Below, in pieces: positions 36,172-42,481 of a stretch of 42,481 bases of DNA. Within the stretch, counting starts at the first letter, position 1, and each line of letters begins with the position of its first letter. The position numbers and the translations under genes are program-made. The notes under the pieces were generated by a model that made no database searches, was not told the origin of the DNA, and worked only from the letters and a program-made list of their open reading frames with translations. The stretch comes from Nitrobacter sp. 62-13 (lineage in GTDB: Bacteria; Pseudomonadota; Alphaproteobacteria; Rhizobiales; Xanthobacteraceae). The stretch covers positions 1 to 42,481 of the forward strand of contig NZ_MKRN01000167.1 of the NCBI RefSeq assembly GCF_001896955.1. Direction: 5' to 3'.

Positions 36172-36261
36172 ACGCCGGATCGGCAGGGCTGAAATGATCG
36201 CAGCAGTGGTTCTCCCGTCGCCCGCCACGGCACCTGGCAGACCGAGGAGCCCGTCGTCTCG

Positions 36262-36936
36262 ATGAGGGTTCTGATCGTGGAAGACAGCGAGGAACTGGCG
36301 GACCTTCTGGCGCAGGGGCTGCAGGCGGCCGGCTACGAGATCGATCTTCTGGCCAGCGTGTCGGACGCGTCAAGCGCGCTTGGAACGACCCGCTATGCCG
36401 CGTTAATTCTGGACCTGGGCTTGCCGGATGGCGACGGGCTCTCGATCCTGCGCGAACTGCGGCATCGCAAGGATCCCATTCCGATTCTCGTACTCACCGC
36501 ACGCGGCGGCGTGGAAGATCGGGTTAACGGCCTTCGAAGCGGAGCGGATGACTATCTCGTCAAGCCGTTCGCCTTTGACGAACTGGTGGCGCGGCTCGAA
36601 GCGCTCCTCAGGCGCCCGGGACAGTTGCTCGGCAGTTCATTGCGGCTTTCCAACGTGACGTTCGACACCGAAGGCCGACAGGTGTTCGTCGACATGAAGC
36701 CTCAAAATCTCTCCGCTCGGGAAATCGCGGTCCTCGAACTGCTGCTGCGCCGGAAGGGCAGTGTCGTCTCCAAAAAAGTTCTCGAAGACCAGATCTTCGG
36801 TCTCACCGGCGATGTCGGGTCCAATGCCGTCGAGGTCTATGTGCATCGCCTGCGCAAGCAGCTCCTGGATATCGGCGCAAAGGTGAGGATCACCACCGTT
36901 CGGGGAGTCGGCTATGTGATGATGGAGAGCGACTAG
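36262..36936 (+). CDS. Response regulator, OmpR/PhoB family
   Basis: 224 residues. The receiver domain (1-115) has acidic pocket E7/D8, phospho-acceptor D51 in LILDLGLPDGDG, T79 in VLTA and K101 in YLVKPF. The C-terminal winged-helix domain (about 125-222) has LSAREIAVLELLLRRKGSVVSK, VYVHRLRKQL and the wing VRGVGYVM. It resembles the PmrA/QseB/TctD branch more than CusR. The start is ATG at 36262. The sensor kinase follows after 161 bases that contain a palindromic repeat. Likely targets are the paired CTTACA boxes just upstream. Confidence 0.95.
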   Translation: MRVLIVEDSEELADLLAQGLQAAGYEIDLLASVSDASSALGTTRYAALILDLGLPDGDGLSILRELRHRKDPIPILVLTARGGVEDRVNGLRSGADDYLVKPFAFDELVARLEALLRRPGQLLGSSLRLSNVTFDTEGRQVFVDMKPQNLSAREIAVLELLLRRKGSVVSKKVLEDQIFGLTGDVGSNAVEVYVHRLRKQLLDIGAKVRITTVRGVGYVMMESD

Positions 36937-37060
36937 TGTGGTGGTTCAGAAGTTCGCTTCATTTTCTCTGCGAGCGCTTCAAGCGAACTTCTGAGCTGAA
37001 CCACACTGGAATTATAAATTTCCAGGGCCCTTTCGACTCTGAAGTTCGCTCCGGAGGGCG
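36936..37060. repeat. Palindromic repeat element between regulator and sensor genes
   Basis: A 13-bp perfect inverted repeat, CAGAAGTTCGCTT (36947-36959) and AAGCGAACTTCTG (36981-36993), is flanked by a second pair, GTGGTTCA (36941-36948) and TGAACCAC (36997-37004). A third, partial GAAGTTCGCTCC copy lies near 37041. It starts at the regulator's stop codon. It looks like an inserted dispersed palindrome that forms an RNA hairpin inside the two-component transcript. Confidence 0.7.
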
Positions 37061-37097
37061 CTGCACAATGAGGCGAACTGCAGATTCAGGGCACTAG

Positions 37098-38483
37098 ATG
37101 GCGCTGCGAAAATCCATCCTGTCGCGCATCGTCGCTCTTCATGTCGTGGCAGTGATTGTTGCGGCGGTTCTTTTGCGGTTCGTGCTGCACTGGTCGCTGG
37201 CGTCGGACGTCGCAACGCTTCAGTTGAATACGATGGCGGCTCAGATCGAGATCTTCGCCCGTCACCTGGGGCCGGCATCGACGGGAGGATGGTCCCTGCA
37301 TCTGCCGGACGGCGTACGCGATCAATATTCCGACACCTATGATCGCTACAGCTATGCGATCATCGACGGCGAGGGCAGGGTGATCTTCTCATCGCACGCG
37401 AGCAAGCAGCCGCTCTTTGCCATCGATCCGAATGCGATCGGAATTGTTCCGCACAGAGCGCGAACCCCGGGCGGCGCAAAGACCATCGCGGGAGCCAGCG
37501 CCCGCAAGGACATTGACGGCCATCCCGTCTGGATCCAGGTCGCGGAGAAATTGTCGCATCGCGACGTGATCGTCGACGACGTTCTCACCAATTTTCTGCA
37601 GCAGGTGGTCTGGATCATCGTTCCCGTTCTGCTTCTCCTGCTGGGCGCCGATCTCGTCATTTTCCGCCTTGCGATCAGGCCGCTCCACAAGGCTTCGGAC
37701 CGTGCGAAGCACATCAGTCCGACGCGCCTCGATGTCCGCCTGCCGACCGATGACATGCCCCCCGAGATTCTGCCTCTCGTGGAAGCCGTCAATCAGGCTC
37801 TCGACCGGCTGGAGCTTGGTTTCCGCAGCCACCGTGAGTTTGCCGCCGACGCAGCACATGAATTACGGACGCCTCTCGCCATTCTCCGCACGAGGATTGA
37901 AACTCTCCCGCATAGCGAGGCGAGCCGTGCCCTGGGACGCGACGTCGAGAACATGAGCCGGGTTGTCAGTCAGTTGCTCGATGCCACGGAGCTTGAGACG
38001 GCGGTCGTGGATCCCGACAGTATCGCCGACCTTCACGGCGTCTGTATCGAGGTTGCGGAGTTCATCGCGCCGTTGGCGCTGAAGCGAGGAAAAAGCATCG
38101 AGCTGACATGCCCGGACGAGCCCATTCTAGTGAAAGGAAACGCGGAGATGATCCGGCGCGCGACGCGTAATCTCGTTGAAAATGCTCTCCATCATACCCC
38201 CGAGGGCACTGCCATCGAAATTATCGTTGGGCAGGATGGGTCGATCAGCGTGATCGACAATGGCGACGGTGTGCCGCCGGAGAATCGCGAATCGATTTTC
38301 AAGCGTTTCTGGCGGCGATCCACGCGTGCGAGCGGTGGCGCAGGACTGGGATTGTCGATCGTGAAGAAGATCGTGGAAGCCCACCATGGGAGCATCGTCG
38401 TGGAGGATGGTCCCGGTGGGGGCGCCCGGTTCATCATGCGTTTTCCTCTCGCGCCGGCGCAAGCGTCCCGCATGCCGGGTTGA
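37098..38483 (+). CDS. Sensor histidine kinase of the two-component system
   Basis: 461 residues. Two membrane helices (about 11-31 and 170-191) enclose a periplasmic sensor domain of about 140 residues. A HAMP linker (RPLHKASDRAKHI) is followed by the H-box AAHELRTPL with H254. The ATPase boxes are NLVENALHH, VIDNGDGVP, FKRFW and GAGLGLSIVKKIVEAHHG. The periplasmic domain has a few His (ARHLG, SSHAS, PHRAR) but no obvious metal-binding cluster. It pairs with the regulator at 36262 and probably senses the stress countered by the divergent RND pump. Confidence 0.94.
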   Translation: MALRKSILSRIVALHVVAVIVAAVLLRFVLHWSLASDVATLQLNTMAAQIEIFARHLGPASTGGWSLHLPDGVRDQYSDTYDRYSYAIIDGEGRVIFSSHASKQPLFAIDPNAIGIVPHRARTPGGAKTIAGASARKDIDGHPVWIQVAEKLSHRDVIVDDVLTNFLQQVVWIIVPVLLLLLGADLVIFRLAIRPLHKASDRAKHISPTRLDVRLPTDDMPPEILPLVEAVNQALDRLELGFRSHREFAADAAHELRTPLAILRTRIETLPHSEASRALGRDVENMSRVVSQLLDATELETAVVDPDSIADLHGVCIEVAEFIAPLALKRGKSIELTCPDEPILVKGNAEMIRRATRNLVENALHHTPEGTAIEIIVGQDGSISVIDNGDGVPPENRESIFKRFWRRSTRASGGAGLGLSIVKKIVEAHHGSIVVEDGPGGGARFIMRFPLAPAQASRMPG

Positions 38484-38484
38484 G

Positions 38485-39558
38485 CTATTTGGGTTCCGGA
38501 TCGACCAGCCCGGCGGACGGCGAGTCATACCGCCCGGCCTCATGGAGCAGCACGGCGTTCCCGAGCGCGCGGGCCGCATTCATCACTTCCTGCTGGAATG
38601 CCCCGTCGGTATCGAGCGATTGATGCGAGGTCGCGTAAGGCTCCATATAGCCCACAAATCCGTCCAACTCGGCGACACGGCCTGCCGCGATCAGGGACAT
38701 ATCGGTGAGCCAATCGGACAATACGCGGCGCAACATTTCGGCGCCCGCGCTATCGCCGTGAACCACGACCGAGAAATGGCGGCCGGCAAGATGCCGCGGA
38801 TAAGGCCATCCGCGCAACTCGAGTGCCTTCGCTTCCGCCACGGTCTTTCCGTGGGTCGACGAAGGGTCGGGATTTCCGCCATCCGCGCAGACCAGCCGGT
38901 CGATCATCGCCTTCAGGGCGGTCGGCGCCTGATACCAATGAACCGGCGTGACGATCATGATTCCGTGCGCCGCGACCCACAGCGGGTAGATCTCGTTCAT
39001 TATGTCGTCGGTCTGGCCGAGCGCGTAGTTGGGATAGCAACTGCATGGCCAATGGCACAATGCCATCGACGTCGAAACGCAGGCTTTGCAGGGGTGGATG
39101 GTCTTGCCGAATTCGGAGGCGAGGCGGCTGAGATTGAGGATGTCGACCGTAAACCCCATTTCGCCGAAAATCGGAGCGGCCAGTTCGACCAACCGCCAGG
39201 TCTTCGACATTTCGCCGGGGCACGTATGCTCGCTGCGCGGCGAACCGTTGATGATCAGGATGCGCGGCGGCCGCTTGGGATCGTCGTGCTGCGACTGTGC
39301 GTTTCGGATGGCGTCCCGTGCGGCGAGCCAGTCGTTCGCGATCGGGTAATCCGGGTCGGCAAAGCCGGGGCCGGCTTTGCGCGTCAGCGGCGCCTTGCGT
39401 GAATGGCGATAGCCGTCCCAGGCGGCATCGATAATGGCCTGCAGGGAAGGACCAAGGTCGGTAAAGACTGGATCGCGAAAACGAGCGCGGAACCGCCGCT
39501 CAAATTCATCCTTCGTCAATTGGACGGATGGCATTCCCTTGCGGATGTCGGCCGTCAT
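38485..39558 (-). CDS. Flavodoxin-fold NAD(P)H/FMN oxidoreductase with a cysteine cluster
   Basis: 357 residues from the ATG at 39558; an alternative ATG lies at 39534. A helical N-terminal region of about 95 residues precedes a flavodoxin-like domain: RILIINGSPRSEHT binds the FMN phosphate and IMIVTPVHWYQAPTALKAMIDRL is typical of NADPH-dependent FMN reductases. Between them is a dense cysteine stretch, HPCKACVSTSMALCHWPCSC (C157, C160, C168, C172, C174), recalling iron-sulfur flavoproteins, though the spacing differs from their usual CX2CX2C. The C-terminus has VVVHGDSAGAEMLRRVLSDWL. The gene stands alone, convergent with the kinase gene and leaving one base between them. Substrate unknown. 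Confidence 0.82.
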   Translation of the reverse strand: MTADIRKGMPSVQLTKDEFERRFRARFRDPVFTDLGPSLQAIIDAAWDGYRHSRKAPLTRKAGPGFADPDYPIANDWLAARDAIRNAQSQHDDPKRPPRILIINGSPRSEHTCPGEMSKTWRLVELAAPIFGEMGFTVDILNLSRLASEFGKTIHPCKACVSTSMALCHWPCSCYPNYALGQTDDIMNEIYPLWVAAHGIMIVTPVHWYQAPTALKAMIDRLVCADGGNPDPSSTHGKTVAEAKALELRGWPYPRHLAGRHFSVVVHGDSAGAEMLRRVLSDWLTDMSLIAAGRVAELDGFVGYMEPYATSHQSLDTDGAFQQEVMNAARALGNAVLLHEAGRYDSPSAGLVDPEPK

Positions 39559-39700
39559 TGGCAATCCAGCTTAGCGGCGCGATGTTGGCGGTCATGATCC
39601 GCGAAGCGGCCATGCCCTCGCCCTCGATCATCGTCAACTCGGCAGCGGCGATCGGGTTCCTCCCGCGTGAGCCGTGCGTGCCGGTCGCGAAGCCAGACCT

Positions 39701-40132
39701 TTAGGGCGCTATATTCCACTCATAATCATAATTCGTCTTCACAGACTCCCGACCGTCGTATCGGTCGATACGATAGAGTGCCCTGGACGGCAATTCCGCG
39801 ATATGCAGCTTCGCGCACATCCCGTTTGCTTCGTCGCCGAGTTCCTCGACGACCTGCACGAGGGCTGGGTCGGCGCGATCGATGTCGTTCACATTGAAAG
39901 CGTTGCGATCCGAGGGAGCGTCGGATGTGTAGTAGTAGACAGGGAAGGCGTCGTCGGCCTCCTCAGGCGAGGCGAGGCGTATCTTCGCATCACCCAGTTG
40001 AATGATTCCGTTCTCATCCCGCTTGTCTGTGAAGGCGAACAGCTTCACGCCCTTGACTTCAGCGTATCGCATGACGCCGCGATAGCTGAGGCCAAATCCA
40101 CCAAGGCAGTCGTTGTAGACAATCTTAGGCAT
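39701..40132 (-). CDS. Conserved protein of unknown function, phage-type family
   Basis: 143 residues from the ATG at 40132, with GAAGAG ahead. The opening KIVYNDCLGGFGLSYRGVM, the central FNVNDIDRADPALVQVVEEL, then GDEANGMCAKLHIAELP and the end YRIDRYDGRESV match a family I know from many phages and scattered bacterial genomes. The family has no assigned function. No membrane segment or signal. It begins right after the PilZ stop, so the two form a small operon. The tail (TNYDYEWNIAP) replaces the more usual basic ending. Confidence 0.7.
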   Translation of the reverse strand: MPKIVYNDCLGGFGLSYRGVMRYAEVKGVKLFAFTDKRDENGIIQLGDAKIRLASPEEADDAFPVYYYTSDAPSDRNAFNVNDIDRADPALVQVVEELGDEANGMCAKLHIAELPSRALYRIDRYDGRESVKTNYDYEWNIAP

Positions 40133-40134
40133 AC

Positions 40135-40392
40135 TCAACTCTTCAGGTCGGACGATTCGTCGAACTCGATTCCAATCCGAAGTTCCTTGCGCCATATCAG
40201 GTGACACTTACGGGCAGGGTCGCCCTTGATGTGGAGGTGAAATCGGTCCGGAATTCCAACCGGGCTTGCCACATCGAGCGTCGCGCCTTTTTCGGACAGG
40301 TTCCGGACCGTGCAATCAATCGCGCCACCACGGAACTCGATCGAAGCGCCCTTGAAGGTTCGGTGTCGGAGTGCTTTTCGTCGTTCCAGCAA
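40135..40392 (-). CDS. Small single-domain PilZ protein (c-di-GMP binding candidate)
   Basis: 85 residues from a TTG at 40392 with GGGGA five bases ahead; the open frame runs far upstream but only this part has sense. RRKALRHRTF supplies the arginine-rich N-terminal c-di-GMP motif and NLSEKGA the second (D/N-x-S-x-x-G). The rest follows the PilZ barrel: IPDRFHLHIKGDPARKCHLIW, LRIGIEFDE. Many such single-domain PilZ proteins occur in Bradyrhizobiaceae. It could tie second-messenger level to EPS or motility, but no target is visible nearby. Followed at once by the phage-type protein gene. Confidence 0.8.
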   Translation of the reverse strand: MLERRKALRHRTFKGASIEFRGGAIDCTVRNLSEKGATLDVASPVGIPDRFHLHIKGDPARKCHLIWRKELRIGIEFDESSDLKS

Positions 40393-40980
40393 GATAGTCC
40401 CCGCAACAGAAAACCGGCAGGAAACGAATTCACCGACGATTAAGCGATCAGAAAAAGGCTGGAGTTGGACAACGGCCGGTTGGCAATGCGGGGGCGTCGT
40501 CCGGCGCAACGGTCGGACATCACAACCGAGAGGTTCGTGGCTGCGGACGGCCGCCGAAGGGGCGGTGGGGGCTCTTCCCGCGGCGGCTGACACTGCGGCC
40601 AGCTAGGCGGCTTCAGACTCGGCGTGCGAGCCGAGGCTCAGCGCGCCATATCAGTCCTGTTGAAGGGCATCATATGCGTGAGCAAAGAACACGGCGGCAC
40701 TGACGAACAGCAGCGCGGCTATTGTGGCTTCCATCATGACGCTTCCCACTACGCTTTTTTGGGATGATAGCTCACTGAATGTTTCAACTGGGTTTCGCGG
40801 GCCAGGCAAAGTGGTTTCATTGCTACCAGTTTATTACCGGCACCTTCCCATATCCGCTGAAATAGAAAACGGGCCGTCAAATAGGACGGCCCTGCCGGTT
40901 TTGGAGTCGAATTGATAGGAAAAGAATGTAACGCCGGTCACCGATATGTCTGCGACAGGTGAAAAAGGTTCACGCCGGCT
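40393..40980. other. Gene-poor stretch upstream of the PilZ gene
   Basis: No credible gene. A perfect 8-bp hairpin GGGCCGTC-AAATAG-GACGGCCC (40871-40892) is followed on the minus strand by GTTTTCTATTTC, a terminator-like arrangement. The promoter of the PilZ operon should lie in the 480 bases below it, but I could not place it. Confidence 0.45.
40871..40892 (-). terminator. Terminator-like hairpin on the minus strand
   Basis: Stem GGGCCGTC/GACGGCCC, 6-base loop, followed on the minus strand by a broken T run. Downstream of the stronger terminator at 40981-41022. Confidence 0.55.
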
Positions 40981-41022
40981 AAACAAAAAAGAAAAGGAAG
41001 CGGGCCACGCTAGTACCCGCTT
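40981..41022 (-). terminator. Rho-independent terminator overlapping a long hairpin
   Basis: Minus strand: AAGCGGG, 11-base loop, CCCGCTT, then CCTTTTCTTTTTTG. The 7-bp stem occupies 41022-41016 and 41004-40998, and the T-rich tract 40997-40983. Its first arm lies inside the 3' arm of the long hairpin at 41012-41082, so the two cannot form together. Confidence 0.7.
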
Positions 41023-41177
41023 TCCGAAGTTCGTAAGACACCGCAACACTCCCTTAACGAACTTCGGAAAGCAAAGGGTACTAAGCAACTTTATGATTCT
41101 GGTACCGCTTTCGATTTGAAATTCCCGAAGACGAACTCGCTGCAAGTGGTGCAGGAATTTCAAATCGGCGGTACTAG
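41010..41177. repeat. Tandem pair of long imperfect hairpins bounded by CTAGTACC and GGTACTAG
   Basis: Hairpin A: 41012-41034 pairs with 41057-41082 (23 pairs, one 3-base AAA bulge). Hairpin B: 41102-41125 pairs with 41154-41175 (about 21 pairs, one 3-base TTT bulge). All four arm ends carry a GTACC or GGTAC core, and the whole is framed by CTAGTACC and GGTACTAG. The right edge supplies the TAG stop of the minus-strand gene at 41174. It may be a mobile palindromic element or the body of a non-coding RNA ending at the adjacent terminator. Confidence 0.65.
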
Positions 41178-41386
41178 GCTCGTCCCGGCCTCCGGTTCAT
41201 TTCGGTCTCGATTTCGCCGATGGCCTGACGCAGAGCGAAAAGCGCCAACTCGTCGACCTCGAACGCGATGGACCCTAGTTCGGCCGTCGCCAACTCAATG
41301 GCGTAGCGACCGTCCGGCCGGATCAACGGACGTGAAGCCGTCACTGTGACGACGCTCAGCTTGTCGGGATTGTTCATGACGTCCAT
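41174..41386 (-). CDS. Small conserved-looking protein, function unknown
   Basis: About 70 residues from the ATG at 41386; 41377 is an equal candidate, and the frame opens at 41485. I do not recognise a family. The sequence alternates beta-type and helical stretches: KLSVVTVTASRPL, GRYAIELATAELGSIAFEV, DELALFALRQAIGEIETEMN. No signal or membrane segment. Its codon use looks like its neighbours, and the second half is a good amphipathic helix, so I accept it as coding. The stop codon falls at the edge of the hairpin pair. Confidence 0.55.
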   Translation of the reverse strand: MDVMNNPDKLSVVTVTASRPLIRPDGRYAIELATAELGSIAFEVDELALFALRQAIGEIETEMNRRPGRA

Positions 41387-42014
41387 TGGAAGCTTTCGCA
41401 TGCTGGGAGCTATGGTCGAGTTGGGCGGATCATGCCCTTTTCCGAGGCAAGGAGTCGAGAGGCAGGTAGTGCCCCGCACTGGCATCGCGGGCCACCCGAC
41501 ATATCCTGGTCTTTCGCTGGCGGAAGTGGTGCTTAACGTGGGAGGTGCTGTCGGACGGCCTTCTGGTGCCCGGCATCGACAATCGCAGGCGCCAGAATGG
41601 AGCGGACCGGTGGAACGTGCGCCTCACCTGATTGGCCTCGGGGTGGGCGATCTTTGCTTCCGCGTGGCCAGAATATGCAGGGTGCGGCCGAAGCAATTTC
41701 AGAAATGAATGCGTCGCTCTTTCGAGGCAGAAAGCAGAAAGGAATTCCAGATTATCGGGCTATAGACGTGTCAGCCGTCGCCTGCCAAACGGCTTACCTT
41801 GTGACAATCCTTGCGACAATTATCGTGAAGACCTGCTCTACCTGACAAGGAGCGGATATGAAAAATTGACCGCTGTGAAGGAGAAGCTTTCCCAGCGATA
41901 ATCAGAGCCGACACAGGCCGGATCATCAGAGCAGTTGGTCGGCGATAGCCGTCTTCCGCAAGGCACCTGTGCCGATAATGACGACCGACCTCGCCGTCGC
42001 GGGCCAAGCCGACC
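41387..42014. other. Gene-poor stretch between the small protein gene and narH
   Basis: No full gene. Around 41815-41901 a plus-strand frame reads protein-like (YREDLLYLTRSGYEKL) and ends in TAA, but it lacks a start and a body and may be a gene fragment. Nothing corresponding to narJ or narI is present in the expected place. Confidence 0.4.
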
Positions 42015-42036
42015 CGGTTGGGCCGAAGCCCAACCG
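42015..42036 (-). terminator. Strong hairpin after narH/nxrB
   Basis: CGGTTGGGC-CGAA-GCCCAACCG on the plus strand; on the minus strand the loop is UUCG. Nine perfect base pairs, starting 31 bases after the stop codon at 42068. No T run follows, so it may end or protect the transcript. Confidence 0.6.
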
Positions 42037-42067
42037 TTGTCTTGCGTCGCGTCGCGCGAAGAGGGCG

Positions 42068-42481
42068 CTATGGTCCTCTCGCCGGGTCGGTGTGGAAGCC
42101 GGCACCGACCGCGCCCTTGCGGATCGGGTAGTTGTGCGAGACCGGATCGAGCTGCGGGAACAGCGCATCGACCGCCGTCTCACGTTCCATCGGCGGAACC
42201 ACGAACCGCTCCTCGAAGGTCGGCATCGACGTCAGCCGCCAGATCGCCTCGACCTCGGCCGCCGTGGTCTTGCCTTCGGCCAGCGCCCGCTGCACCTCCT
42301 CGTCCGGGATATCCTTCACCTTCTTCGACCGCATGTACACCCGCACCGCCACCAGCTTGCGATAGACGTCGCGGATGATCTCCTCGTTGCCGCCCGACAG
42401 CAGGCTCGCCATGTAGCGCAGCGAGACGCGTGACCGCTCCAGCGAACTCATCAACGGGCCCAGTCTCGATTCGGAGGCGAT
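42068..42481 (-). CDS. narH: Nitrate reductase / nitrite oxidoreductase beta subunit, C-terminal part (cut by window edge)
   Basis: The last 137 codons of an iron-sulfur electron-transfer subunit; the frame stays open to the window edge, so the gene begins outside. It shares with NarH the order LGPLMSSLERSR, IIRDVYRKLVAVRVYMRSKK, EAIWRLTSMPTFEERFVVPP and a variable tail (GAGFHTDPARGP). The iron-sulfur cluster Cys lie in the unseen part. In Nitrobacter the same family is NxrB of nitrite oxidoreductase, and the regional features here make that a real possibility. No narJ follows; a hairpin lies right after the stop. Family call is firm; nar versus nxr is undecided. Confidence 0.88.
   Translation of the reverse strand: MASESRLGPLMSSLERSRVSLRYMASLLSGGNEEIIRDVYRKLVAVRVYMRSKKVKDIPDEEVQRALAEGKTTAAEVEAIWRLTSMPTFEERFVVPPMERETAVDALFPQLDPVSHNYPIRKGAVGAGFHTDPARGP

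Noticed and set aside
38386-39402. 338-codon plus-strand frame over the flavodoxin-fold gene
   Set aside because: Antisense shadow; the minus strand has clear flavin-binding motifs.
40834-41163. 109-codon minus-strand frame
   Set aside because: It runs through both long hairpins and the terminators. The last 40 codons look mildly protein-like, but no start or ribosome-binding site supports them.
41850-41869. AAGGAG followed by a three-codon minicistron ATG AAA AAT TGA
   Set aside because: A good ribosome-binding site with a tiny frame can occur by chance, and no leader-regulated gene follows.
41632-41901. Plus-strand frame whose end resembles a GreA-like N-terminus (LTRSGYEKL)
   Set aside because: The resemblance is about ten residues at the wrong end of the frame, with no body following; at most a fragment.
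1-42481. CRISPR array, tRNA, rRNA, integrated phage or integron
   Set aside because: No regularly spaced direct repeats, no cloverleaf or rRNA-like stretches, no integrase or phage structural genes. The hairpin pair near 41.1 kb resembles integron attC sites only in being a bulged hairpin and lacks an adjacent integrase.

Overview
The window is high-GC alphaproteobacterial DNA, most likely from the Bradyrhizobiaceae (Nitrobacter, Bradyrhizobium or Rhodopseudomonas lineage). Evidence: three GGAAC-N17-GTT promoters of the EcfG general-stress type, a composite palindromic repeat of a kind I associate with this family, and, at the right edge, the C-terminal end of a NarH/NxrB beta subunit. That protein is nitrate reductase beta in many bacteria and nitrite oxidoreductase beta in Nitrobacter. 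No tRNA, rRNA, CRISPR array or prophage was seen.

Region 1 (about 0.1-25.6 kb) is an exopolysaccharide (EPS) and secretion island. On the minus strand a type I secretion pair (ABC exporter with two degenerate C39-like domains, then HlyD-type adaptor) lies downstream of a large GH16 glycanase with no signal peptide, its likely cargo. Divergent from these is an ExoF/Wza-like export protein. After a wrecked IS630 transposase comes a tightly overlapped seven-gene minus-strand operon, in transcription order: FAD oxidoreductase, GT2, GT4, a large GT-C-like membrane protein, DUF1616 membrane protein, GT4, Wzx-like flippase. A GNAT/CelD-type acyltransferase and a GINT1-like propeller glycosyltransferase follow. 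Next is a plus-strand group of secreted GH5 glycanase, GT2 and UDP-glucose 4-epimerase. Together they could make sugar donors, build, decorate, flip, export and trim a polymer. No initiating phosphoglycosyltransferase and no Wzc/ExoP copolymerase are visible.

Region 2 (about 26-29.8 kb) is a stress-response group: two PRC-barrel proteins, a CsbD protein, a PNPOx-like flavin-fold protein, and a type III polyketide synthase translationally coupled to an ICMT-type methyltransferase (alkylresorcinol/alkylpyrone chemistry). Divergent EcfG-type promoters lie back to back between the first PRC gene and csbD, and a third precedes the second PRC gene.

Region 3 (about 29.9-38.5 kb) is a heavy-metal RND efflux operon (adaptor, pump, outer-membrane lipoprotein) divergent from an OmpR-family two-component system. 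The shared promoter carries two pairs of 11-bp-spaced CTTACA direct repeats, probably the regulator's operator.

Region 4 (about 38.5-42.5 kb) holds a Cys-rich flavodoxin-fold oxidoreductase, a phage-type conserved protein, a small PilZ protein, a short unknown protein, an unusual pair of long hairpins overlapping a rho-independent terminator, and the partial narH/nxrB gene, which ends in a strong hairpin with no narJ behind it.
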